Positions 1 through 14,366 are shown, counted from the stretch's first letter. The stretch is DNA of 64,000 nt from Hymenolepis diminuta (GCA_900708905.1 CAADRB010000004.1:2483685-2547684), one strand, 5' to 3'. The notes: generated from the sequence alone by a model not told the origin. A program made the numbers and translations.

Positions 1-1009
1 TACCAACAGAACTGCTATTAAAATGAAGAGCCACACAAACAGGTCAGTTATATCACCAAATATCTCATTGGAAATGTATCTAACCTAAACCGATTAGGTT
101 TAAACTCATCTATTTAACCTACGAATTTTACACCGCATAATACCAATAACCATTTTAAATTAGTGCATGTATGCATATTTATAAGTAACGAGAACTTAGT
201 TTTAAACGATTAAAGTTGAAAATATTCGCAAATCTTTTAGTTTATATCAACTGTACGATTTAATACGAACGATTTCTTTAAGTGTCAGTAAATAAGAATT
301 GGTTTGTAAAATGAGACGATGCAAATAAGGGTGTAAGCTACTCGCTAACCAAATATAACTTCCCAGGTATCCTGCTGGTATAAAAGGATAAAGAGGCACC
401 AATCAAAACTTCTAGGAAGGGAGTGTCATAAATAACATTTCTCTGGCTTTGAAGGAAAACTTTTGAAAGCTTTACGCCTCTCTGACCAAATTCTATTTTA
501 CGACGAACTATTACTGTTCATTTTTACGATCAGCCTGACTAAATATTCGACGAACAATTACTTCGTAACTTTTAAATCTTCCTGTCAAATTCGTACATAT
601 TATTAACAATTTTGTCATATAACAGGTCGACTCAGCACATATACATTTCAAAATAATTAAGCGTTATTATTAATATTATTAAATTTGGTGTTTAAATATT
701 TAAATTAATGGACTGAGTCTGATTACTCTAATGACGGTCATGTAAATGTAAACTGTATTCATCTGTTTCAATCACCAATAGCTGTTTGAAGTTTCCAGAG
801 AGATCCTTAAAGTGTCCCATTTTCAGGCCAAAAGCGTACTTTTTTATGAAGCAGGACTGTATGATTCATTTTCATCAATAATACAAATGACAGCTTAATT
901 ATATTTGTGTCGAAAGAAGCGAAATACGTTCAAAAATGAGTGTAAATTACTTTGAAGCCAATTAATTAAAACACGCTCTCCATAAATCAGTCAATGGAGA
1001 GAAAAAAAT
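1..1009. other. 3' flank of peroxidasin, no gene seen
   Basis: AT-rich sequence downstream of the minus-strand peroxidasin stop codon. Both strands are closed by stops and I see no recognisable repeat. The 3' UTR of peroxidasin must lie here. An AATATA hexamer on the minus strand near 901-906 is a possible poly(A) signal, but no canonical AATAAA is evident. Confidence 0.5.
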
Positions 1010-4000
1010 TTAACGCTTGGCTCTCTTAAGTTGGCGCTCCCTCAGTTTGATACGAGCATCAACTTCCTCTTCAATGTCCTCAAGGAAAGTTGAAGCATCA
1101 GGTCCACCCATAACACAAGTGTCGCCTGCTGAAACACTTCTACGACGCCTATTCAGGGGTTCATCAAAGTAGACACCAATATCACTATATGATCCAAATG
1201 GAGTACCACTTGGTGATGGACATTCCTTCCACAGCGCAAGATTTAATTTTGGAATCTGACTACATGAAACTAGGTCCTTCCGACTCTTTGGTCGTATGAA
1301 GGCATCCATTGTGACCTCTGTGATATTATCACCGTTTTCACAAATCACTCTTGACAAGGAACTACCAGCCTCTCGCAACTCTGCAAGCTGAGCAGTTGTG
1401 AAAAGACCCGGTGACTCATACCAAAGTCGATCACCTGCACGGAGTCTTTTGAACTGATCGGCGATGATACAAGCGAATGTAGGGCCCATTCTTGCTCCTG
1501 GCATAACATCTTCTAAAATACCGCCAACGAATAGATCAATATTTCCAGGATGACCGTAAACAGCACGAAGCTCCTCACGAATAGCCGGATCACGGATTCT
1601 GCTAGCCAGATCATCGAATGAATCAGGCGCTTCAGAGCTTCCAAGACCGCAAATCTTATATGCATAAGCTGTGTAGTGTTGGAGACCATGATCACGTCCA
1701 CGTTGAATATTCAATGACGCCAAATCAAGAGCCAACTGATTTGCCAGGGCAAAGAGTCTTTCAGTAAGCTCAGGATTCAATGATGGTCTACGAATTACAT
1801 CTCGAACACCATGGAACATAAGACCGCGAATAATGGGGTCCATACCTCCATCAGTAAGCATCTTATCAGGAGCGAAGAATGCCTTGTGTAGAAGGAGGTG
1901 ACCTTCAGGAATAGTTTCCCAGTTTTCATTCAAACGGAAGGTTATTGGAGAAACGAGGGTATGACCAAATCTGAAAGCGGCAGTAGCAAACTCATTGCTA
2001 ATTGTGGGATTGACTGAACTGTCATAGCCAGGATAAGCATCACCACCCATCATTTCTATACCTCTTGGACCCAGAATTTTGGGAAGCCAGGAGCGGTAGG
2101 TAATTGATTGCATCAAAGCACCAACAATCTTACGAGCTTCATGATATAAGCGATCTCCAGACCAGTGAGGGTTCAGAGAGCGTAGTTCGTCAGCAATGCG
2201 ATTGTGTTCACGAACCCAGATTGTGTGCATGCTCAAAAGACCAAGATTTTCATTAGCTCTGTGATCTCCAGCTTTGAAACATGGAACAAAGTCTTGCTGT
2301 GGATCAGCCATGCAGTCAACCTGAGACATAGAAACACATTTTAGATAAGTTCTTAGCTAGCACGACGTCGTAATCAATAGTATAATAAAGGTGTAATATT
2401 GATAGTAATAATAATGTAGTAATAATTTATCTGTTACTTAACAAATGACATTTTAGCTCATACAAATTAAGATGAAACTTTCAATCAGCATTGTAGTACA
2501 CCACAAAGAAATGATGCTCATTCTAATATTTGGATTTCAATTGGATTCACCAAACAAATCGGCATATGAGCAGACGTATCTAGCTTTCAAAGAGACTCAT
2601 CATAAACCCAGACATACTGACATCAAATCCACAATCCGTCTTGGTGTTGAAAATCTCCTCATTATTTGCCAATGTTCAATGATGTGGCCTAGTCCAGACC
2701 GATTTTCTGACTCTCTATACGATCTTTTAACCTTGAATTATGTTTTTTTCTGTTTTTTTTTTGTCGTCAACTCATTGAGGGTATGCACTTTCCTAAAATG
2801 AGGCTAAACCGGTTAAATTTAATTGATTTTATACTCAATGTTTGATCAACCGCCAAAGTGGTGATCTAAAAATGTTTTGGCACATGTATTTAAGCCTATT
2901 AAATATACAAAAAACTAAGGCCGTTTTATTAGTCTATAAATAGTCCACGACAGCGTCAAGGAATATTTGAATTGTCAATTAAACTAATCAAGATATTAAT
3001 CTAAGTACTTTACTTAATTTTAAAGTAATATACTTTAAGCAAAGTAAATTGAAAATATAAGATTTTTTGTGTGTGTGTGGAAGCTAATTTGAAACAAATG
3101 GAAAATATGTTCCAAAAATAAATATGTTTAAACATTTTTATTACCGGTTTTCGTCGACCGTCTAGGGCGATAAATAAATTCTGATGTAGACAAAAGGTTT
3201 TAAAGGTGCAAATAATTCATACCTAAATAGTCTCTTAAAAACTTCAAAGCTTGCTCAAAATTAAAAAAAATAACTGAAGTAATCGAAAATGGGAAAGTTT
3301 TATTGAATTTGGATTTTATTATAAAATATATTTAATAATATAATAAAATATCTATTTTGTAGCATAGCTAAGAAATTTATAACCGATCCGCTAAATATAT
3401 CTCTGTATATTTTCCTTCCGAATTTTTACAAGCAATAGGAACGAAGAAATTCTAAAGAAGATTTCTAAATCTCCAGCCTTACTACTTCAATTTCAACCTA
3501 TCTATATAGGAGAGAAGGCACAATTTTTAGAGGGGTAATTTGTATTAATAATCAAGCAATTCAGTATGATGGGAAAAATTCAGCCGTCTGTTCATTTGAA
3601 CAAATTCTCAAGGTCAACAGTGATAATAAGTGTTTCAACAATGTCAAACAATTAATTTAGGCCAGTTTATGAAATGACACCGAATATATAACCACTTCAT
3701 TTTTACTTGTTTAGTTCTGTCAAGATTAAGTGAACATTTTTAAAGATGCTCAGTGTAATAATCTTCCCTTTCCTACACAAGGAAGTGTATCCTCATTCAA
3801 GCATGGCCACATCTTTGGTGATATTAAAGGGAAACTTAAGGTATCTCACAAATGGAATGATAAAAGTGCAATGTGTAATGGAATTTCGATAATGTTTCAA
3901 TAAGATTAATGTATATGATATTATTTAATGTCTGATTTCTAGAAGCATTAGAATATTTCATTTCGAAACGGCGTTTATTATGGATATTATCTCTCTAATT

Positions 4001-7000
4001 ACAGCATCTCCAGCTGATAAAATTTTCAACATCTGCAGTTGTTAGAATGAAGGTATCGAAAGAATATAACAAGGTGAGTAAAGGAAAAAATTCATCAGAA
4101 AAGAGGCTACTTATAAGGCTAAGACTTGTTCTTCGATAAGGTCATTTCTGCAAAACGCGTTTCATTTAAACCTTCATTGATTCACCGATTGCTGAAAAGG
4201 ACAAGTTGTAATAGTAGTCAGATATATGAGACGAAATATAGTGAACTCCGATAATGTTAAGTTAGTATCAATTTGGTAGAAGAGATAATGATTATTTTTC
4301 CCGGCTCCCAACATTTTTTCTATAAATGAGAATGTAATTTGCTTCTTACTTTCCCAACTGATTAAAGACACTTAGTAATTATGCCCGTTTGTTTAAGTCG
4401 ATACCGAGTGAGTTTCAGTTTCGTTAGTACACGTGTGTTTACCATAAAGTGCCTTTTGTTCTGCTGTGGGCTAATGACTTCTGTGTTAAGTTGCTATATT
4501 ACCGAGTTTTCTAGATTACTACCAGGACTTCTAGTTTGTTACGTGATAGCAGGGCTATTTGCCTTCGATGATTCAAAGAGAGAGATGTGTGAAAATACCA
4601 TGAATGACCTAATATACTGATCAGCTTGTCAGAGAAGAAATCCCATTGAGAAACATAGGGTCCGAATGTTGAAGTTTGGACCTTGGAGCGATAAATAACA
4701 GTTTGTTGTTCATTCTGAATGAACAGTGCTAACTGAGTTCTGCCAAATCAAAATAATGCAAGCTGCTTAATGTAATATAAGATCGTTCTGCTTTCTTAAA
4801 CCTCCTGAGGGACCAATGAATTGAAGTGGAAAGATCAGACATCACGATTACAAACCTGTCAGCAAATACTGGTATCAGAGAAAAGAATTCGCTCAACAAT
4901 TCAGGGGACGAATCCTTAAATTTGAATTTTGGAGCATCATCAAGTAAATATTGATACATTACCGTTGCTCTCAGTATCTTTTTGATCTCCTCCCCTTAAT
5001 CATTTCTTGGGCTTTCTATTAACCAAGTTCACTTGCTTCCCACAAACAAAAATTGTAAAATTTTCCAATACTATATGTAATAATAATAGAATATATTTAT
5101 TTCTAAACATACCCATATTTCTGATGAACGCATCCGTCTTAAGTTACCATCCAAAAATGGACTGAATATCCAGCAGTTTTCCTCGAATGCCTTCAGACTC
5201 CGTCCCATTTCAGAAATTTTACTAGATGATCATTAAATGATGATCGCAAACGGACACCGTTTCATACCTTTGGATACTGAAAAGTTATATCTAGCATCTG
5301 AATTCTACTATTAAAACCGGCAGAAAAATAGCTGCCTCCAATGAGGAATAACTTCGCCAAGCTATCTAAAGATTCTGAAGTAAATGTGGATTATTTCTTT
5401 AGAAGGTTCGACGGAATTGGAATGCTGCACAAAATGCTAACTATATACATAATTAAGGAGAGATAACAGGCATAGTCCCAATTTGGATTGAATGCTATCC
5501 ATAAACCAATCATTGTATCCCCAAAGAACATCTTAAATTAAATTAATCCTACTTGGCCACGAATATTGAAAGGAAGGAGTTGTTTTCCTGAAGGCGTAGG
5601 CATTCCACCTCTCAAGTGCCCTTCATCATAGAGGGTATTTCTCAGCTGAGCCGATTCAAAATCTTCACTTCCATAGACATTGGAGGCATCAATAAATGCA
5701 GTGATCTGATTTAATTGCTCACGGTGCTGTGGATGACCAAGCAGAATGGACGTTGAACCCGACCCACAAGTTGCAGAACTTCGAGAAAATCCAATGCACC
5801 TTTGACGAATTCTTGGGTCACCAGGAGGAGTTATGATTGGGAAGCAGGGAGGATCGTTGATGCAAGTCTCATTACAACCCAGTCCATCGCTGAAACGGCT
5901 TGTTGAAGCATCAACGGGAGTGAAGTCGAGATCGTGGTCCAAGAATTGGCCCCATTGCATTAGCAGAGCGGAGAATTTGTCGTCTTCATCAAAAAGTTCT
6001 TCCTGTTCGTGGAGCGGAAAATCAAAGGGACTTGATGTATCAGCGGTCTTGTTACCGAATCTCAGAGACATTTTGATCCTCTCATTGAAAGTTTCTAATC
6101 TAAAAAAGCATATATCAAATGGTTGTTCAAAGAGTCGTTTTATATCGACCTGACGCTATTAAGCTACGAAGAGACGATACATTCTTTTAAGTTGATGTGT
6201 ATTCGACTATTATCTAACCTAAACTGTGAGATGAAAGACTAATGTTGATAATATAATATACCGCCTTTTATAATTAAAACGATAGCGCTTGTAGAATTCC
6301 TGTTTGAGTGATAACAAACTATTCTTCTGCTAAAAAGTCTTAAGAGAAAAGAAAGAATAAAATATGGAACTATCGGTTACTGCTACACAAAGGGATGGGG
6401 AAAAGGTAGAAATTATTGGTATCCTGGAGCTCTGAAAGCCGTTGATCTACCAAGCCACCGTTTACCGTCATTTACTACCAGTAGTCATCCACACTGGTTC
6501 ACACATAAGCAGTCACTGTGACAAGATGTAGCTTCCTCTCACTTTCTTACATATTAATATTTCTTGGTCACCATTGTATCATTTTTAATATTTTTAAACT
6601 TTATGTCTTTTTATTCTATCTTGGCTTGGCTGTTAGGCATTCTCTAACAAACCCTTATTTAGACCATGATTCCTACATCACCATAATGAGGGCCCGTCCA
6701 CTGTTGCATATTCTCTCACGTTGCTTGTTACTTCTTCTCAGTTGTTTAACTCTTGGAAATTAAACTATTCATGTTCTACCCATGACTCATCTTCACTTCA
6801 TTTCGAAGTGGACAAATCCTATGCTTATTTGTGACTCTTAAGTCAAAATCTCTTCCCAATAAAAGCGTTATTTAATTAATAAACTGATATTGAATATTAC
6901 ATACTTCTTGGTGTGAACTTGAAGTTTATTAGCATCAGCTATCAGTCTGTAGGACGCCAATCTTGCAGACGGTTTAGGGTAGCCGAAGTAGAGTTTTTCA

Positions 7001-10000
7001 GGATTCCACCCAACAGGTTGATTAACACCATTTTCATAAACTGGGGGTAACAGACGATAGAAGGGAGAAAGAGCCGATCCCCATTTTGGATATTTCAAGT
7101 TATTGCAACTACCATCGATAGACCTATACCTCATATGGAAACACAATTGACGATCGCAAGGTTCAACTCTTTGGGATTGCGCACATCCAGAAAGTTGAGC
7201 AATAATGGCCAGCTGTTCAGCTGTCAATTGAACACCCATAGCTTGCCGCTTATTTTCATCAAAGCCTTCATCACTTTTGTAGGGACCCTCAGTATCCTTT
7301 CCAAGAGTTGAATTTCGTTGTTTTTGAAGAATTTGAGTGACTTCATCTATCGCTGCTTCATAAACCTCAGCAGCTTTAGCCAACTCCACGGCAGCTTTGC
7401 TCGGCTGACGGAATAGTGATGCAATATCTGAAGCAGTTCTTCGAGACTTTGGATCTCGAAGATTATCAGCCGTCTTCTGGATAGCAGATTCAATTCGCTT
7501 TCGGGCTTTCTCAATCACTCTTCTCACCAAATCTTCATTTGATTCCATTTCCTTACTCTCTGTGTTTTCCATTTCATCTGAATATGATGGAACCTGGTCT
7601 ACATAATTCGTTGCGCTTTCTGCAGTTGGAGGATTCTTGAGGGATATTAAAGAAGTAACACGAGTTGAACCGGCACGATTAGCAGCATAACAAGTGTATC
7701 GACCCTCTGTGTCTGCTTCAGAGATGTTTTTGATGGTGAGAGTTACTGATTCTTCTTCACCTTCTGCACGCAAGCTTTCATCCAGTTGGACAGCAGGATC
7801 TCGATACACGAGATCTTGAGCAGTTCTAGCAGAGAGTTTGGAGGAATGTCGAACAACATAGCGACCTTGTGTGGAAAGGCGCTTAGGCGTGGAAGCATGA
7901 GTGTACAGCCAATCGATAGTGGGTTTAGGACGTCCACGGGCTGTGCAAACAAGTTCAATATCACCTCCTAGAATTCCAACGGTTGCTTGAGTTGACGGTG
8001 CATCTGTAATTTGGGGCTTGACAATGTCTAACAATTGCAGACTAACAGACTGACTAACTCGACCAACCTCATTCTCAGCAATGCATGTGTATGTGCCCTC
8101 GTGGTAGGAGTGGACTTCTCTCAGCTCTAAGATCTAATCAGAAAAACAAAACCAAGTATTAACAGTGGAAAAAACACTCCTCAATTTTAAACGGATACAA
8201 TTTAGAGATAATGTATGAACGAATTCGATAAAAATATAATGACATACAAACATAAAACTAATCATGGAATTGTATTTAAGTTTGAAAACGTCTATTAACC
8301 AGAAAAATCCAAACATGTAGCTCAAATGAACTAAATGCCTTTTAGTCAGCATAAAAGGAACAATGGCCTCGAAGCTGATAGAACTTCAGATGTTAGCTTT
8401 CCATTAGTGTGGGGAAAAGCGTATCCAGCAATATGACCTTTGCCCTTAAATATCGTTGCTCTAACAACTGAAAAGAGCTGTCAATCTGGTACTAAGCAAA
8501 TTGAGTAGACTCAGCCCCATTTTGCAAACATATGTTAGCTGTTTGAAATACCTGATCTCAATAAATTTGCACGAATCTACCATCCAATAAACTGAAATTA
8601 AATGCCATTTCTCCCTCGAATATCCCAAAGATATTTTCCAACCAAATGTGTCGCTGTGAGATATCCCAAACCAAGAATTAAGGACAAACAGCTCCAGGTT
8701 AACACGAGGAATTAGATTCAAAGTATTCCGATTTCTTTTACTCTCTCCTCAAATAATGCAAGGTTTTCGTGACTGGAATTGGTCCAAAACTAAAACCCTG
8801 AATTTTAAATTGATGAGCAACGTAGGATTGTTATTGTTATTACCCATTGCTAAATAAAAGCGTTTTAGAATTTAATTTATTTTTAAAAAAGAAAATATAA
8901 AGCTTAGATTATATGTAATACACAAGAACCTGATATTCGTCGATGAGAATTTCTCAGGTAAAATAACCAAATATACAAGTTAATGTTGATCTAGAGAGGA
9001 ATAATTAAACGACATTCTAGGCTAGAGAAATTCGAACATAGATCCCCTTTACTAGAACAGCTACCGAAATGTAAATGTGAATCCGCTTTCGATTTAATCT
9101 ATAAATAGACATTTTATAATAGACATGTAGTTTTCTTTATTTTAAACAATTTTAAATAAAGGGATATCAAAGCTTAGTCTGTGTTTACTATACCGATAAA
9201 TAAAGTAAACTACAATTAAAATTTTGAGAATAAACCATTTTTTCCAGTAGCTAAACCATTTTTCGCTACTGTTCTTCTTCAACTCACGTCTTATTCCATA
9301 ATTTCGATCCATTGAAACAAAAATACTCCTTTAAGAGAAAATAAATCATAAAATAGTCGGAACTGATGTTGGTAATCTTACGTAATTTAATAAGTAATAT
9401 ATGATTTGCGTAGTTATTAATTGAGAAAGCTGCCTACTTGTCGCTTGTCCCAAAGATTAACGAACTGTGTATTGTTTGTTGGTAGCATCCAGAAAATTTT
9501 CGGTGGAGGAATACCAGCAGCCCTACAGACAAAGAAAACTCTCTCACCTTCAGCGGCCATGACGGGAACTGGTGCTTCAATAATTCTTGGAGCTTCGGGA
9601 TATCCTGACGATCCAGGTCTGTCCTCCTTAATCATTCCTCCAAGATCCTTCTCTGGACAATGTGGAAGTGGCCAGGGATTGCGTGTTCGGATCAAATTCT
9701 TTCTATTGATCTCCTCTGGAAAGACGTATTCATCTGGCCAATAACCAAGATGACGAGTTCCTTCAAAGGCTTTGGCGTATTGCCGACCTATTTCTGCTAC
9801 AGACTTTCCGTATGCTTGAGCCGGTGTTTTGCATACCGCCTTCTCCATAGATCCTTCAAATACTGGAAGTATTCTAGCAAAATCAACAATTTCGCATCCA
9901 CAATGAAGTGGATTTCCACGTAGGGTCAAGGTTTTCAATCCAACTAGACGTTCCAGAGATGCGGGGATAGTTACCATTTGATTAAAAGATAGATCGAGTT

Positions 10001-10400
10001 CTTCCAACCCCGGGAGGGTATCAAATATCCCATCAGGAAGACTTGTTAACTTGTTATTTCGGAGAATAAGTTGTGCTAATTGGGGAAGATCCTGAAAAGC
10101 CCCATCTTCAATTATCTCAATTTCATTATTCGAAAGGTCGATATTCATAATGTCAAGTAGGCCCAGGAAGGTTCCCTTTGGAACTCGGGCTAACTTGGTA
10201 CTTGTCATTGCGAAGTATTGAAGTGCTCCCGCCTGCGGGTCATCAATAAAATCGGGAAGTTGTGGGATGACTGTGTCACTCATTCGACGACACACAATTG
10301 ATTGGCTAAAACAAACACATCCATCTGGGCAGACATTTTGAGAAACAGTAGATCCAAGATTAGAGAGAAGCCCTAACAAGATAAGGACGAACGATGACAT
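1010..10400 (-). CDS. PXDN: Peroxidasin (extracellular matrix haem peroxidase), 4 exons, VWC-less
   Basis: Peroxidasin is a secreted haem peroxidase that makes hypobromous acid and crosslinks collagen IV by sulfilimine bonds in basement membrane (family knowledge). Exons on the minus strand are 10400-9438, 8133-6905, 6099-5553 and 2320-1010, with consistent phases and 1349 residues. Seen: signal peptide 1-20; LRRNT cysteines from residue 24; about four LRRs; LRRCT starting NPLHCGCEI; Ig1 split by intron 1; Ig2 with cysteines near 384 and 469; a charged helical linker; peroxidase domain from about 638. Catalytic residues are present: distal DH in QFLDHDLD (about 785-786), Arg and haem-linking Glu in HRANE (934, 937), proximal His in FRFGHTL (1033). 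A basic RRRR-S site lies at 1304-1308. No VWC domain follows and only two Ig domains are seen, against four plus VWC in vertebrates. The ATG at 10400 was chosen because it starts a clean signal peptide; the in-frame codon further upstream is GTG. Confidence 0.95.
4222..5060. repeat. Dispersed repeat, copy A (peroxidasin intron 3)
   Basis: This stretch matches 40380-40996 in the same orientation, with many substitutions. Shared blocks include 'gaaatatagtgaactc' near 4233, 'gcgctaactgag'-like sequence near 4728 ('tgctaactgag' here), 'aagctgcttaat' near 4759, 'gatcagacatcac' near 4833, and a tail around 5050 reading 'aaaaattgta'. Copy A carries about 280 extra bases (about 4275-4555) absent from copy B. 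No transposase or reverse transcriptase is readable. It is probably an old non-autonomous mobile element; the family is unknown. Confidence 0.6.
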
Positions 10401-10437
10401 CTTGAAGATTACAAAACACTGTAAATGTTTCACCAGG

Positions 10438-10447
10438 GTATATATAC
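10438..10447 (-). promoter_or_regulatory. Candidate TATA box of peroxidasin
   Basis: A TATATATA-type run lies about 40 bases upstream of the chosen ATG at 10400 on the minus strand, which would place transcription start near 10412-10417 with a very short 5' UTR. A splice-acceptor-like 'tttacag' also lies between it and the ATG, so leader trans-splicing is an alternative. Confidence 0.4.
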
Positions 10448-11148
10448 TTGGCGCCGTGGGGTCGAGCCATTTGTGTTTAGCGGAAATTGTGGCATAAACA
10501 GGTTAACAGGCCCCTGTAAAGTTGTCCTAACTGATAGAAAGTACCGGCTGCTTGGACTGTGAGAGCTAAACTGGCGACTTTACGGTTGAATTATTTCCAA
10601 TTTATGGGCGTAAATAACGGAACACATCCATCTTGCTGCATCTGCAATACCTGCGTCGCCGAAATACATAAAGAGAACTACACCCTGGTAAAAAAGAGTA
10701 GAAATCATTTTGACATAAAGTGATACAGGTGGTTTCAGAACTCGGAATGTTTATGAAAGATAGGTTTTGGCATCCGAGTAACAAAAGTTTTATTTGTCAG
10801 TGTCTGATCGTATCTCTAAGCAATGTGCCATCTACAGACAAGGTGTACTGATTCATATCGCTTAGCTTCTTATGAATTGTGATAAGTAATGATAGTCATC
10901 ATATGTGACTGATCCCAGAAAAACCGATGCCGGTTAAGCACTCATATAAGAAAATTATTTGATATAATGATTGAAAATTCACACCTACGAGTAGGTGTAA
11001 AGAATTTGAAATATTCACAAATATTTGTTTGAAGTTTGGATGTGTATGAGTAGGGGGTACAGATTTTTGCTGTGCGCTGTAGCAGGTTGTACGAACTAAA
11101 GAACCAGATCTTGATTCTAGAAACTCAGATCATAGGTAATAGTAAATA

Positions 11149-11300
11149 ATATATGACAAATAAAAATACCAAGAGCTGACTATGCCAAAATGTATTGAAC
11201 AAATTACGATGAGAATTCAAGCCAGTAAGGGGGAGATGAGAGGGAAGCGTAGGAGCAGGTAACTGACACGCGTGTCTGCGTATGTATCGTGTGCTTGAGT
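11149..11300. repeat. Dispersed repeat, copy 1
   Basis: Diverged match in the same orientation to 48540-48700. Shared blocks are 'tattgaacaaa', a 'gattcaag'-like core, 'agggaag'-like purine runs and a TG-rich 'gtatgt' end. No coding capacity is seen. Probably a short non-autonomous element or old duplication. Confidence 0.5.
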
Positions 11301-13104
11301 GGAAACACAAAGACAGTTTTTGTGAGTCACTTGTGGAAGGATGCGCGTGAAGACATGAGTGCAGTGTACTTTTGATGAAATGGGACGGTTATGGAAAGGG
11401 GGAATCGATAAACGCGTTCAGACATGACAGATAGGAGCTTTGAGTCATAGGGACATAAAGTGTTTCATGTAGAATGCGAATAAAGAGTAATTACGCTATG
11501 CTTAGCAAAGTAATTTAGAAATAACAAAGCGTATAATATACGCACGTGAGTTTCTCAGTCAATAATTGCTTATGCTCATTATATAAGATGAAGAGGGTTT
11601 ATTTTCAAGGAGGATTTTCAATAATCTGGACACACGTCACTTGATATATTAGTATCGAAGGCTATCCAAATACAGATACAGTTTAGCTACCTATAAATTT
11701 ATTTGCAAACAAAGGTTAAACCAATATCACTTTTACAAATGGACAAATGTCAAAATACTCTTATATTAAAACTCGCAGTTTGCCTCTGATAACGACGGAT
11801 ACATTAAACGAGATTCATCATTGAATGATATGAACATATTGAGGTGATCGAAGGTCGTACTCATTCTTTCACCTCTTCTTAATGATTGCATTTCTATAGA
11901 AAAGCGTAAATAAATCTATAAACTAAGTATATGAGATCATAATCTGAATGTATCATTTTAACAGTCGATTAAGTCCCGCTGGCCAAGAATATTAAGTGAA
12001 ATTAAATGGCCATGGTCGTAACTGTCGAGTTGAGCGCACAAATCTGAAATTATCAATGTCCTCTCATGATAACAAAGCGAGTACGAAGAGAACTTTTTAT
12101 CTCCATGTCTACCCCTGACTCATCTCTAGTAGAGCGACTATGAGAGTGAAAGATGCTCTTCAATTTCAACCAGACGGACCGCACCTATCAGTCGAAGTGT
12201 CTCAACCGTTCATTTCCATTTACAATTCTAAACACAGATCCTGTCTATTTTGTTGAAGTGATTACAGCTCTGTTTATAACGATGCAAAACTCAATTTAAC
12301 TTTTATTTTTCTGCTTTCAAGATATTTCCAACACTTAATCAAATAAAAATTTCAATTTATTCATTACATTGGCTATACATTTTACAAGTGAACGCATAGT
12401 TTGAGGTCTTATTTTGAGGAAGAGAAGATGAGAAATGAGTTTACGGAACTTGGATCTTTGTCTAATTTGTGTTAGCATTTCTTAGTATTTTGGGATATTT
12501 GATCATTTTGACATTTTCCAACAATTTCCTTGAGTACGCTTCTCTTTAACACCCACCAAGGAGGCAAATTTTTGTGAAGCGGTAGTTGTGTTTATCAGTT
12601 TAACTGCAATGTTACTATAAAATATTTGAAATTCACTTGAGCTCTACTTAGTTGAAGTGATTTGATATCTTACAATTTCCCTGAACTAACTTGAAAGTTA
12701 TTGTATTATAGTACTGGTAGGAGGAGACTCTATCAAGATATTGGTTTTATTCTCCTTTACTTGCCCTGAAAATTGGATTATGAAATGTGCAGGAAAGGTT
12801 GCAAATAGCCATATTAGCCGATAATTAAACCTCTGACCACTCCTACTTCTAATCCCGTGGTTTCTCAGATATTCTAAATACCGGAATAAACAAACTTTCG
12901 GTTTACAGGAATCAACCAGCATTGTCTCTTAATATAAGTAACAGACGTTATCACAAAGACCGGTTTTAATCTTAAAGCAAATGTGAGCAAATTCATTTGG
13001 CTCTCAGATGATAAATCATATTTCAATGAGGAGATTAGAGCTTACAAAAAATTTGCGGTTACCGCATGAGAGCCACGGTGGTCTACCGATTGCTCTTGTA
13101 TGCC

Positions 13105-13130
13105 GGTTGGTGGTGGTGGTGGTGGTGGTG
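13105..13130 (+). repeat. GGT trinucleotide microsatellite
   Basis: About eight GGT units in tandem, lying in non-coding spacer. Confidence 0.9.
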
Positions 13131-14366
13131 AAGATTAGTTTGTTTACATAACCTCACCATGTGTGTAGGACCACAATTGCGCACAGAGCATAGTTTATTA
13201 TGACGAAAAACAAGGTAACGTCACCACATCCTGGGATTACCATCTCGCAAAGAAGGTGGTCAATGTGTACGCTTTTTTTCTTACTTAAATTTTGTGACGT
13301 AATTTTGTGGAGTAGATGGGAAAAAGGATATAAATTATGTTTGTGGTACCGCAGGCAATACTTCGTTTAAACAAGAATCTTCTGGGTTTCAAGAGTAGAT
13401 TAATATAGCTCAAGGTATTAAAATTTGATCTAAGATTTTTTGAGTTGCGATTTTAATAGAGAACTGCCGATTCAATTTCAGTTCTGCATTTCAATAATCT
13501 TCTTTCGCTTATTTAGTTCTCAAAGTCGAAATAAATTGTTTGAGCACAACTGAATTGAGTTGATTTTTGATAACCTTAGATCTTATCTTTTCCACCTAAT
13601 TGGTAAGCTGTTATGAATATCAGTTAGGCGTTAAAATCCAGTCATAAACAATGCTAAATATAGCAAGCGTTCATGCAAGGCTTTTAAAATATTTGAATTC
13701 AAACGCAATACTTGAATTCCAACATTTTCAAAAAAAAATTATTCTATACTTTTTTGCTCCATGACCTATAAACTAATCTTCAACTGAGCTCGGTGTTCTC
13801 AAAAATCTGAAGATTCTAGGTACAATGAGACATCAATAACTCTAAGGGTGAAAGAGAAGTCTTTGTTTGACCAGTTCAGAAATGTGAAATGTCGCATTTC
13901 TTCCCACTATTTATTAATGAATTATTAACATTTATGCATCTTCCTATTCAACTCGTACCGTAAATACGAAATTTAGACGGCCTCAACAAATGTTCTAAAA
14001 GGCTGCAGCTGGGATTGGTTAAATTTTAAACTCTGAGAATAATAAATTTCATTGGCGCAAAATCAGCAGCTACAACTTGCACCCTTTGAAACCATTAATA
14101 TCGGATTATTTGATGGCATTTTAGAAACGATAGGACAGCGATGGACTTAGCTCAAGGCCGAAGGATAAATGCCTTTTCTTGGGATGAGCAATCCTCGCAG
14201 GTGATCTCCAAGAGGTCCGTTAGTCTTATCAATATGCGGATACACAATGCTCATAACATCTTGATAGGTAGTTTGGACAAAATTGTTATTAGTTCGGCTG
14301 TGAGTTGACCTTCAAATCATATGTCAATCATATGGAGAAGATTTTTACCCTTATTTTTGCTTAATC

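Larger units (their letters stand above)
10450..14365. other. Gene-poor spacer upstream of peroxidasin
   Basis: I see no convincing coding exon on either strand. Short open frames here lack splice context or recognisable motifs. The stretch includes a dispersed repeat at 11149-11300 and a GGT microsatellite at 13105-13130, both listed separately. The first 200 bases presumably hold the peroxidasin promoter. Confidence 0.45.

Noticed and set aside
2472..2801. 109-codon plus-strand open frame
   Set aside because: Lies in peroxidasin intron 3 on the opposite strand, ends in a poly-T run, and has no motif or splice context.
4381..4620. 79-codon plus-strand open frame
   Set aside because: Falls across the extra block and the start of the dispersed repeat; no recognisable protein.
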